DNA of 64,000 nt from Tritrichomonas foetus (Eukaryota > Parabasalia > Tritrichomonadida > Tritrichomonadidae), in NCBI GenBank assembly GCA_001839685.1, contig MLAK01000485.1, positions 7,104 to 71,103 on the forward strand, given 5' to 3'. The notes below the pieces were generated by a model that was not told the origin of the DNA, did not search any database, and was given only the letters and a program-made list of their open reading frames with translations. The position numbers and the translations under genes are program-made. Positions 37,855 to 51,000 of the stretch are shown here, in pieces; the first letter of the stretch is position 1, and each line of letters starts with the position of its first letter.

Positions 37855-39078
37855 AATAAATATTTTTTTTTTCTCTTTCTGATAAATTCTTTTTTTTATA
37901 TCCCATCATGAAATCCAATGTAGTATTATAGGCTCATAATTTCTCCCATCATGAGATTTCGAAATTATGGTTGGTAATGGTTAGTAAATATTATCAATGA
38001 TTATTTAAATCCGGATTTAGAGCTCGGCTCTACTCAAAACCACATACATGAAATAATTACGTAAAAATATCCTAGGCATCGATAGAATCACATAATTGAA
38101 TAGAATAATTGATTTATTCATGAATGGATTAAATATCAAAAAGATTATCAAGTGTTTCAGGTTCTTCGGACATCTCACAATGCATAAAATATAAGTTATT
38201 GATTGATCAATGAAATAATTTCATAAGGTCAAAAATTATTTCGGAAATATACATTGATCTAATATGAAAATATATCAATATTAGGAGGAAAAGGTCTTTA
38301 TACTATTTATTAAGAATGGAAGAATGCCTAGTATCATATATCATCAAGTTTCCATCAAGATATTTCCTCTTAGCTTAATTGAGGCAAATTGAATATGAAA
38401 GATCGATATGCTCAAATAAACGTATTATTTTTTCAAATTTGAATAGATAATAGAAAAGTTAATTCCTAATGAATTCTGATATTAGAAATAAAGCTAAGAT
38501 CAGGAATATCTTGCAGCTATATATAAATATGAAACATAGACATTGGGCACTATCATTTGTGCAAAGCCAAAAATTTTGCATTTTTCTTTATTGTATTGGA
38601 TACTTTGATCCTACTTGAAAAATATTCCTGGTGAAATATATTAACCTTGGCTCCTCTCAAAAAATACAGAATTTGAATGAGAATCTATTTTTCAGGAATT
38701 CCGAGACAGATTTTTATATAACTTAGTTGATTGTATTAGACACATGGACTATAATAACATATTCCAATTTCAGAAAGATTCATTGGTGAAGGGTCTGTTC
38801 GCACTTCTTTTACCACTACACTATATCTTATTTTTTTCATGGATCAATATAAACCTCACACAATTGGCGATAATTTTTTTTAGTGGCTAACTTCATTTCT
38901 TTCACGTATTCATTTCGAATTAGTCCGCTAATTGTGTTCTATATGATGTTTATCATGTGATTCCCCAATGGATAATATTGAAAAAATTGAGAAGTTTAAT
39001 GAACTTTTTGAATATACAAAATACATATAGAAACATTGAATACTATTCAAATTTATTGATTTGTCGACTTCATTCCTG
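37855..39078. other. Intergenic, 1.2 kb
   Basis: This is AT-rich DNA between the cyclase and the giant surface-protein gene. The sequence TCCCATCATGA occurs twice (about 37901 and 37945). Short minus-strand frames near 38745-38935 look faintly coding but are too short to call. TTCATTCCTG just before the ATG at 39079 resembles an initiator. Confidence 0.55.
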
Positions 39079-42000
39079 ATGATTCTTCTATTTCTTCTTG
39101 GCCTAAAGGTTCATGATTTTGAAGAAACTAAAAGAATCAATCCAATATTACTAAGAAACACATATATTCAATGTAACGCGATCAATAATCAGAAAGAGTA
39201 TAAAGACATGTCAATTTCTCAGAATTTGCTAGATTGTAGATCTGGTGAGGAGAATGTTGTTTCCCCACTTCTAATCTCGGACATAACATTCGAATCCATC
39301 AACTGCAACAACCTATTGTACACGAACGGGATCGACGTTACAATGGATAACTGTGTCTTGAAAAAGGTTCGTTCATCAGTAGTATGCCCAATTAATTTTA
39401 ATGAAGGAGTAGGAAAAACCGCAACAATGAGGAACACCACGATTTCTGATTGTACCGCTGGTAATGGAAATGCCCCTTTTTCTGGCATGATTATGTTCAA
39501 TTGTGAAAGAGCAATTGTTCAGAAAATGGAGATCGATCTTAATGTTGGTTCAACAGACACTGGAAATGGAGAACGAGGAATTCAAGTTCATACAGGTAAC
39601 AAAAATGTCGATTTTAGCGACATTACTATCAGAAATGCCCGAGGACGAAATATCTCCAACACAGCTTTTCCAGGAGGAATTTGTATCAATACCATTGACT
39701 CTACTATCACATTAAATCGTTTGAATATTCACACCGTTGATAGTACATCATGTAATGAAGGATGTGCTCTGCAAATTCTCCAATCTACAAATACCCCCAT
39801 TACTGTTATGAATTCCAATTTCACCAATTGTGGAACTACAGGATTTGCAGTCAAATGTAATGGTGGCCCATTTATTTTCAAAGCAAACATTATTTTATTT
39901 ACTGATTCCAACCGAAATTGTGAAGGATTGTATTTTAAGCCTACAGGAACTTTCAATTCATATATTGAAGATAATCAATTTATTCGATGTAGAGGTACAA
40001 GTGATTCACAATCAGCATTACTCGTTAGCACAAAAAGCGAATTGTCTATCAAAGGAAATACGTTTGACGAATGCTATAATACTAATAATCGATGTGCACA
40101 TATTACGAGTACTGGAACTTTGATATTCGAAAACAATATTTTCCAAAATAACCCAGCTGGTGCTTATTTATTAGTCATAAGCCATACAGAAGACGTTTTA
40201 GAAATTCGTTCATGCAAATTTTTCAATAATACTTGCGATGATGAATTTGGTGGAGGAACAGGTATTTGGTTTTATCGTACAACTAAGTACACCATTCGAT
40301 TGACAGATTGCATTTATGAAAATAATTATGCAAATCGTAAGAGTGATCAAGCAGTTGGAGGTGCATTTCAAATTAGTTCAAAATCTAATGATAATGTCAA
40401 CGTTGAAGTTTTAAATTGTAAGTTTATTGGAAACAAAGCTCGATATGAAGGGGGTGCAATTGCAATTCAAATTAAAGGCTATTGCAAAATTGAGGGTTGT
40501 ACTTTCCGAGATAATATTGCAGGATATGTTGAATCTTCGAGTCAATTATTAGCTGGAGATAGAGTTGCTAAAGGTGGTGCTATTTTCCTTGATCCTACAA
40601 CCCAAACAGATGCATCAATTAACAACGAGATTATTCAATGCACATTTGATCGGAACACGGCATCAGATGGTGGTAGTGCAATTTATTATAGAGGAACGTC
40701 TAATACCCAAGCCAAAATAATTCTTGATGCTACTAATAAAATCTATAATAGTGGAGAAATTTCAGAAGCGATTAATCTTGGATCAACTCCATCAGAAAAA
40801 TCCGAAATTTCTAATAAGATTGAAACAGGCGATTTTTCATCAAATGAATTTCCACCTAACACTGTTATTAATTATAATGGAGAAGTTTATGAAAAAGTTA
40901 ATAACCGAGACGAAAATAGTCCAGAAGGGAATGTTTTTCATTTTACATCGAATTTAGAATCAGTTACATTAACCAACTGTGTTTTTCGTAATTGTGGAAC
41001 ATCAGGTTATGTTGTTGTTTGTGATAAAGATGGTTGTGAATTCAATGGTTGTATCTTTGAGTTTGACTTTCTGAATGAATCATGTGGAGTTCTCAAAATT
41101 ACCGCTAAGGCTGATATTACTATTACTAATTGCCAATTTATTCGATGTAATTCACATCAATTCTCTCGAGGAGGTTTATCTATTGAAGATGCAACAGGTG
41201 ATGTTACATTTACTAAATGTTTATTCGATAATTGTTGTGGTAAAAATGAACGAGCATTTGGTATTACTTGTTTTCATGCGAATTTACGACCACACCATAA
41301 TATTACCATTCAAAATTTCAAGATTAAACTTGATGAAAACACCAACTCAAGCGAAGGATATCAAGTTTATTTTGGATATACAGGCTCTTTTAATTTTAAA
41401 GATAATGGAGTTCCTAGTGTTGTTTTCCAAAATTATTCCTTTTATAATAATACAGCTGGATCTAAGCATGGAGGAGGGTGCGGTTTTTGGGTTCAAATGG
41501 TTGGATCAAATGTTGATCAACAAAAAGAAATGAGAATTAATTTCCTAAATTGTGAATGGATTAATAATTCTGCTGTTCATAATCATGCACCAGGTACTGA
41601 TCCGAATCGAACAGGGGCATATAATGGAATGGGTGGAGGATTTCAATTTGGTTTCACAGAAACTAATTGTCGAACAGAATTAGAATTTGAAAATTGTTTA
41701 TTCCAAACAAATCAAGCAGAACGCGAAGGAGGTGCATTATGTATTCAGACAACACAAGATTGTACGATTACTTATTGTAGATTTATATCTAATCAAGCTT
41801 CAGAAGGAGCGGGAGGGGTTTTTATTAATCCAGATTTTGTTAACAATCGAGTTGAAGAAGTAAGAGAGCAACGAGTTGATATTATGATGAGTTATTTTGA
41901 AAATAATAATGGAGGAACAGATGGGCATGCTCTATATATGAAAGGTGAAAAAGCAGAATTCCGCATTATTAATAAGAATGTATTTTCTAATAATGGTGGA

Positions 42001-45000
42001 AATCGAGGAAGCACAATTTATGTTGCAAGTCCAGAATTTGAATTTGAAAATAATGAAATTAACTTCTCAAATAATGCTTCTTATAGTCGAGGAATTGAAT
42101 TAGCAGTTCAAGCAAGTATTTCATTAGAACATATTGTTTTTACAAATTGCCGATGTTTAAATGGTAATGGCGGAGCAATCCTTTTAAGCTCTCCTGCAAC
42201 ACAAAGTAGTGTTCTAGCAAATGATCAAGAATATATTATCTCTGACTGCCAATTTATAAATTGTGGAGCTACTTATGGTGGAGGTCTTTCTATTGGAAAT
42301 GGTGTGACCCATGTTGCAATTAAAGATTCTAGCTTTATTGGTGGTGAAGGGTCAGGATCAGCAATACATATTGGACAAAATATTGGTAACATTAAAATTC
42401 AGAAATCTGTTAAATTTATAAATCAAACAGGTGCGAAATTTATTATTTACTCAGAATGTGATAATTTAGAATTAAATGGAAATGAATTCATTACCGAAGT
42501 TGAAAATGGCGGAATGGCCATATGTATTAAATATGGAACTGCAACGATCAAAAATATCTTTTTTGAACATTTACAGTATGGAATTGAAGTTCAAGGAAGT
42601 GCTGGTCAAGTAACTGTTGAAAACTGTATTTTCTCAGACTTCATTCGAAGTAGATTTGAAAGGATTTGTGATATTTCAAACAAAAATTGTCGATTCATTA
42701 ACAATACATTTAACTTTTCAGATAATATCAAAATGAGGGCAGTTAATATTAATGGAAATGGTGATATTGTTTTTTCACACAATAAACTTTATAAATGTGG
42801 CGGAGATGCTCAACCAGCTTTCTATTTCAATAATATGAATGCAGCAGCAGTTGAAGGATCTGTTGTTACCATCAATTATAATACTTTTGAGCAATGTAAT
42901 GGTGGTAATAATCAAAAATGTTATTTTGAAATAGTTACAAAATATGATTTTAATTTCGATCATAACACTCTAAAGGATTGTACATGTAATAATTATGCTT
43001 CACATATTGACATATGTGGAATTTCTAGTTTTACATTAACAAACTTTACAATGGAAAATGTTCAAACATCAAGTCAATTTGGTGGCGCTCTAGGACTTTG
43101 GTTAAGATTCCGTAATGAAAAAAATAATGCTTATATTCAAGGAACGTTTATATTTGATCGATGTAATTTCCGAAATAATAAAGCAAAATTAGGAGGAAAT
43201 AATGCATTAGGTGTTGGAGGTGCGTTTAATTTAGGATATGGGACCAACAATGGTATTTCTACAACATTTAGGAATTGCACATTTGAAAATAACAAGTCAG
43301 ATAAAGAAGGAGGCGCACTTGGCATTCAAAGTAAATATCATGCTGTGATTCAAGATTGTATTTTTAGGAATAATTTTGCTGGATATTCTGACAAAATTCA
43401 ATCATCCAAAGGTGGAGCTATTTATATTGATACTGAAAATAATGGTGAATTAGATACATGCACTATCTCAAATTGTACATTTGAAGGAAACACAGCAAAA
43501 GGTGAAAATTATGGATCATCAATTTACATGAAATGTGTCAAAACAAGAGTTAATATTACTAATAAATGTGTTTTTCGTAATAATGGAGGACGAGAGAATA
43601 AAGGCTATGCTATTTATTCAGAAGCACATTATTTAGATATTTCAAATTCAGAATTCTCACAATCCGATCATCAATATGGATCATCAGGTATTCTCTTCAA
43701 TTTGGCTAAAACTTCAACTATTCGAAATGTAACATTCAGAAACTTAAATGGTCGAAATGATGAATATGTTTCGAATTCAATTTACATTATGCCTACTGCA
43801 GAAAATGTTGAAGTTGAAGATTGCTTATATTATAAATGTGGCAATCATGGAGGAACATATACTATTTATGATTCAGGCAAAAATGTTATTATTAATAAAT
43901 GTAATTTTACTCGTGAAGATGATGATATTAATACCGCCATTTATAAAATAGTTTCAGTTGGAAGTCACACTTTCACCAATATTTATATTAGAAATGCATA
44001 TGGTGATCAAGGAACTATTTTTTATGAACCTACAATAGAAACAGGTGTTTCAGAAAACTTTGTGATGCAATATGTTAATATGGAACGTATTAAAGGACAA
44101 GATTACTGTGCCATTTATATGGCTATTTCTAATTCTCAGAATATTCAGCTTGATCATATTACGGTTCATGATTGTATATTTGATGGAAGACGTATATTTG
44201 GCTTTAATTTTGGTGAATCGGTTAGTGAATTTACATTTGATCATTTCAATTTCTCCAAATTAAATAGTAGACATGAAAAATCTGGAGGTATTGGATTATA
44301 CTTAGATCTTAAATCACATTGTTTAATTAATTTTGTGAATTGTACATTTGTCGAAAATTTATATCCATCAAATGTCGGTGGAGGTGCTCTTCACGTTGGA
44401 TCTGATAGTGTGCTTTCACTTGCTGAAGTTATAATTGAAGAATGTCTCTTCCAAAATAATCATGCTGATCATAATGGAGGTGCCGTTTCAATTTCAACAG
44501 GATATCAAACTATTATAACCAAATGTAAATTTATTGGAAATCAAGCCAATGGACAAGGAGGTGCAATTTATGTAAATGCAGATGACAGTCAAATTTCTGA
44601 ACATATGAGTTCATGTTTGATTACTAATTGTACATTTGATGGAAATAAAGTCGGAAATGATGAGAGGAATTCTGCTTCTGCTATTTATTTAATTAGTAGT
44701 CATGAATCATCTCAGTTTGAAATCACAAATGATTGTAAATTCCTTAATTCCCCAGGAAAAACATTTATTGTCTCAGAGTGTAAGAATCTTAGGATTCATT
44801 CCTTGCTTTTCCAATTCAATACAATTAACAATGCAGGACGTGCAATTCGTTTAACAGGAAATGGAAATTCCGAAATTTCTAACGTTCATTTTATCAAATG
44901 TGCTGCTAATGGAGATGGTGATGCTATTATGATTGATTCAGATATTTCAAGTGCAGATATCCATGATTGTATCTTTGAAGACGTGGGAAGGAATGGGCAT

Positions 45001-48000
45001 TCAATTGTTGTTAAAGGATCCCCCGTTACGATTACCAATAATGTCTTTTCATACTCTTCAACAGCAGATGCAGGAGGTGCTATTCATATATCTGTTTCAG
45101 GAAGAGTTGTTGTTTCAGATTGCCAATTTATTAAAATGAATGGAAGGAATGCAGTTTTAAGAATAGCTTCTAAATCTAAAGATGAAGAAGATTTCATAAT
45201 ATCAAATTTATTGTTTACAGAATGTATTGGAGGAAATCCAAGTATATTCGGTATTAATACGATGAAACCATTCACATTAACTAATGTTACAATCCAAAAT
45301 TCCCCAAGAAGTGATTATATGTGTAATTTTGATTTCGGTGGATCAGCCGATGATCTTACACCACTATTATTCGATGAATGTAGATGGATTAATAATAATT
45401 GTAGTTCAAAATATGGAGGAGGTATTGGATTATGGATTACAAATGGTGCGAATAAACCAATGCGTGTCGAATATACAAAATGCATATTCGAAAATAATCA
45501 AGCACTGTATCCAGGAAACAGTGGTGGAAAAGCCAAAGGAGGTGCCATTCAAGATGGATTCTCTGTTAATACCGCAAATAAATATCTTACATTTAGAGAA
45601 TGTAATTTTACAAATAATCAAGCAGGAACTCAAGGAGGTGCATTAGCAATTGAAACACAATTATATTTTGAAATTGATACATGCAGTTTTATATCAAATG
45701 TAGCAACATCAGATGGTGGAGCAATCTTTATTAATGCCGATTTCTGTTCAGGAGGTTTAATTACACAATGTAAATTTGTTACAAATTCCATTGGTAGTGG
45801 TAATGGAATCAATATTAGAATTGAAAAATCCATTTCATCTACTCAAACATCAGATATTATTATTGATGGAACTAATATAATGACACCAACTACTGAAAGA
45901 GGAACATTAATCTATTCTAATTGTAAAGGTCTAATTGTTAATAATATGAAATTTGTTTATACACCAACATCTAATCAAGCTCAATCCGTAGTTCGAGCAT
46001 TTAATCTTGGACAACATGGATCCACAACCATTAATAATTGTACATTTATAAATATTGCACCAACAGGCCTTACAGATCCAGATGGTGCAGCTATTCGAAT
46101 TGAAAAAGAAGCAGCATCATGTGAAATATTAGGTTGCATTTTCACAGATTGTGGTAAAAATATGCAAAAATCGAGATATGCAATTCGTTCTGAAGGATAT
46201 AAAGTTATTTTCACGAATAATGTGATTANCTTTACCAATACAAATGAAGCTATAGGAGGAATTGCAACATTTAATTATTCTGCATTTTCTGTTTTAGATT
46301 CTGAATTTAAGAATTGCCAAAATAATGGAAACGGTGGAGGAGTTGCTTATAATCCCAATAAAAATAATTTTAGACCAGAATTATGTAATGTTGAACTTAT
46401 TAGGTGCATTTTTGATAATTGTGGTGGTGGAAATGGTCGTGCTGCATTTGGAAAATTAGCAAAATATACTACTGTTCAAAATTGTACTTTTAAGAATATG
46501 AAAGGGAAAGGATATATTTTCACATGGGGACATGAAGATTCTCCACAAGCCCAAGCAGTTATGGACAATGTTATATTTATGGATAATAGTGCTGATTGTG
46601 GTGATGGAGGAGGAGGAAGTGGATTATGGTATTCACAAGTTGGAACACTTACATTAAGAAATTGTCAATTTATTCGAAATTCTTTAACAAATTCAAATGC
46701 AAATGGAGGTGCACTTGGATATGCTCCAAGTTCTAAAAGTCTTCAAAATGTTGAGTTAATATTTGTGGAATGTCTATTTGAAGATAATGAAGTTCAAGGA
46801 GACACTAATGGATCAGCTTTATGGATTAATTCACCAATAAAACCAGTTTTTATTACAGATTGTATTTTTAATAGTTCTAAAGCAGCATCAGCAAAATTTG
46901 GAGGAGCAATTTATATTACACAGAATAGTAAAACTATTACTATTTCAGGATCTACATTTAATCATGTTATTGCAAAGAATAAAGGAAGTGCGATTTATAT
47001 TGAAAAAGGAAATGAAAATGTTGAAATCAAAGAATGCTCTTTCATTGATTGCTGTGGAAGCAATCAAAATAACATTCCAGTAATATATAGTGAGGGTAAA
47101 AAAGTAATATTCGAAAAGAGTACTATCGAATTTTCTTCGACTACAAAATCAAGTTTAGGTATGGATATTTATTCACGAAGTATTTTAGAACTTGTTGATT
47201 CAAAATTTATCCGATGTTGGTCAAATCAAAATGGAGGAGGGCTTGTTTATTGTAATAATAAAGGTGCAGCAGACCAATATCAAGAAAGGATTATTTTGAG
47301 TAATGTTCTTTTTGATAATTGTGATGGTTCAAATGGCAGAGCCTTATTTGGAAGTTCACTTGTAGCAGCAACATTCGAATATATTACTATCCAAAATACT
47401 AATTCTAAAACATTTTATATTTTTACATGGGGTCACCAACAAAATAATAATGTTGAATCCGTCGTAATTGATCATTGTAAATTTATTAATTTATCATCAA
47501 ATATTCCTGATCATAATGGAGGTGATGGAGGAGGAATTGGTCTCTGGATGACCGATACAAATCATTTAGAATTTATTGATTGTGAATTTATTGGTTGTAC
47601 ATCATCTCAGCATGGTGGTGCAGTTGCGTTTTCAAATAACAAAGCCAAACAAATTCCAACTACATTTACACGATGNTATTTTGAAAATAATCAAGCAGGA
47701 GGAAGAAGTTCAACGAAAGCTACAGGTTATAATGGTTCAGCATTATTTATTAATACACAAGCACCATTTACTATATCACAATGTAACTTTAGTCAACATT
47801 CAATATCAGGATATGGTGGATGTATTTATGTTACTAGTCTAAATCGTCATTTTACTATTGTTAATACAGAATTTCATCATTGTCAAGAAACTACTCAAGG
47901 CAATGGAAATGCAATTTATCTTGAGAAAGGATTAATATATGCATCACTTACAAATTGTAAATTTGTTGATTGTGGTACTAAAGGAAGTGTCATAGATTCT

Positions 48001-51000
48001 AACTGTATTGAATTAAATATTCTAAAGAATCAATTTATTGAATGTAAAGGTGCAGTTTCCCTGAGCATTAAATATTCTAATGGCCTAAACGTTTCAAATA
48101 CTACCTTTAAAGATAATTCGCATAATGATGTTGGTGGAGCTATTTTTTATGAAGGTGCAGAGGAATATCGTGATATAGAAGTCGTTTCAATTGTAAATTG
48201 TATATTTGATAATAATAATGCAACAAATGGCTGTGCATTTTTGATTAAACCATATACAATTCCAATCTTAAAAGATTTGGTTATTAGAAATCATCGAAAT
48301 GGAAACTTCATTTTCACAGTCTTTTATAAAGATGTGTTAACAGATGAAGTTAATATAAGTGGTTGCACATTTGAAAATAACTACTTTCAGCAAGATCCAA
48401 ATAATGGAGGAGGATCTGGTTTCTGGGTCGCGGTTCAAAAAAATACAGTTACAACACCATATCCAGTTACATTACATAATTGTACATTTAAACATAATCA
48501 AGCTGCTAATAATGGTGGAGCACTTGCATATGGACAAAGTGATACCCTTAAAAATATTTATTTAACGTTAAACAATTGTCATTTTGAAGATAATTTTGCA
48601 GGTAATCAAGGAGGCGCACTTCATCTTAATGCACAAGTACAATGTGTTATTGAAGCATGCACATTTGAAAACAATTATATTCTGAATGATAACAATAAAA
48701 AAGAAGGAGGCGCTATTTTCTTTGGAGATCGAGCAGTTACATCAATTGTTTCTACATTATTTTTAGATTGTGATGATGGAGGAAGTGCTATAGTTTTTAC
48801 AGGTAAAGAAATTATGATTGATGGATCAACTATTGAATTTGATAATGTTACTACAGCATCACGTGGTATAGAATTTCGAAATAAAGCAGAAATTGAAATT
48901 CTCAATAGTAGATTTGCGAAATGTAGTGCTTTCGAAAATAATGATGATACTCAACGACGAGGAGGAGCATTGTATTATGATGAATCAATATCTACCCAAA
49001 ATACACTTTCATTTATTCTTGAAGATTGTGAATTTGATAGTAATATTGCTGATAATGGATGTGCATTACTTATTGATATTAGTTCTCCACCAGAAATTCG
49101 TCGTTGTAAGATTAAGAATCATAATACAGGCAATTATGTATTTTGCATTTTCTTTGAAGAATTCCAATATAGTTGTGAATTAGAAGAATGTATTTTTGAA
49201 TCTAATCATTATAAGAATGGACAAAATGCAGAAGATTCTGGAGGATCTGGAATTTGGATTGCCAATCAAAAAGAAATAGCAGCAGGTCGAACTATGCAAT
49301 TATTATTTAATGGATGTGAATTTATTAATAATAATGCCTCTTATTGTGGTGGAGCATTTGCATATGGTCGTTCCGATACAGTGAAAGGAACTGAATTAAC
49401 ATTTGATTCATGTATCTTTAATGGTAATTATGCACCAACAGGCGGTGCATTATGGATTATAACAACATCAGCAACTGTTATTCAATCATGTAACTTTAGA
49501 AATAATGTAGCTGGTCAAAAAGCAGGATCTGTTTATATCGATGCTCCAGCACCTTTGTTTACAATTGAAGGTAGTACATTTGAATATGATAGTGCAACAT
49601 CAGGAAATTCATTATATGTAACATCACAAGTACCAAATATTGTTCTTCATAAGAATCATTTTATCGATTGTGGAATTCAAGAAAATGTTATTGTTAATGA
49701 CAATAAATTAATTGATTATGTTGAAAATACTATCGAATTTAGTTATCTTGAAGAATCATGCCGAGGTTTGAATCTTAAGACAAGTGGAGAAATTACAATT
49801 CGTAATAGTTCATTTTTGAACTGTAATATTTCCACTAATTCTGAAAAAGGAGGAGGTTTAGTTTATCAAAATGAAAATGGTGGAACTGATCCAGAAATTA
49901 TAATAATTACTAATTGTAGATTCTCATCATGTTTAGCTACAGTTGGATGTGCTCTTTATATTAAACCTAAAATCATTCCAGAAATGTCATATAATACTAT
50001 TGAAGATTGTAAATTGGGACATCACTTATTACGATTTGATTTTGTGAATGTTGGAGAATATACTCTTGAAGGTTGGACATTTAAGAATAATCAAGCATCT
50101 AATTCTGTATTACAAGATGTTGATGATGGAGGTGCTTCTGGTATTTGGATTGCAAGTACTGTACAAAATGAAAATATTAATGCAAATCTTACATTTAAGA
50201 AATGTACATGGGAAAGTAATAATTCACCATATGGAGGTGCATTTGCATATGGTAAATCTAATTTTGTGAAACAAATGAATTTAATATTTGACGAGTGTTT
50301 ATTTATTTCTAATAAATGCAAATCTAATGTTGCAGGCGCGCTTTTAATATTTACGAATGCGAAAATTGATATAATAAATTGTAATTTTACAAACAATAAA
50401 GCATTAGGATCTCAATCATCAGGTGGAGCCATTTATTTTGATGATTCATCGAATGCAATAGTTAATATTATTGATTCATATTTCACAAAGAATGAAGCTA
50501 TTGATGCAAATGCACTTTATTTACCGCGTAATTTAGGTTTAGTTACAATTCAAAATTGTGAAATTACCACAAATGGAAATACAGGTTCAACCATTTTATC
50601 ATCATGCTCAGATTTATATATTCAAGATTCAAAGATTGGATTTGGTGCATATACATTAAGTAATCGAGGTTTACATTGTATAACTAAATGTGTTTTAACA
50701 ATTTTGCATTCATCGTTTGAAAATTGTAATGCTCAAAATGATCAAAGTGGTCAAGGAGGAGGAATTCGATATCAAGTTCAGAACCAAATTGAAACAAGAG
50801 TTGAAAAGATTATAATCGAAGATACTAAATTTATTAATTGTAAAGGTCAGAATGGAGTTGCCTTATATTTATTAGCTACTGAAAGTGTAACATTTAGAAA
50901 GAATACTATTCAAGATTGCCGTCAAGGTGGGTTTATTTTAACAATTATTTCCCAGAAATATATAGATTTATTCGTGATTGAAGGATGCATATTCAAACAT

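Noticed and set aside
38745..38935. Two short minus-strand frames (EYVKEMKLATKKNYRQL; VVVKEVRTDPSPMNLSE) in the gap before the Pmp-like gene
   Set aside because: Coding-like in tone but only about 33 residues each and unrecognised. Too short to separate from chance.
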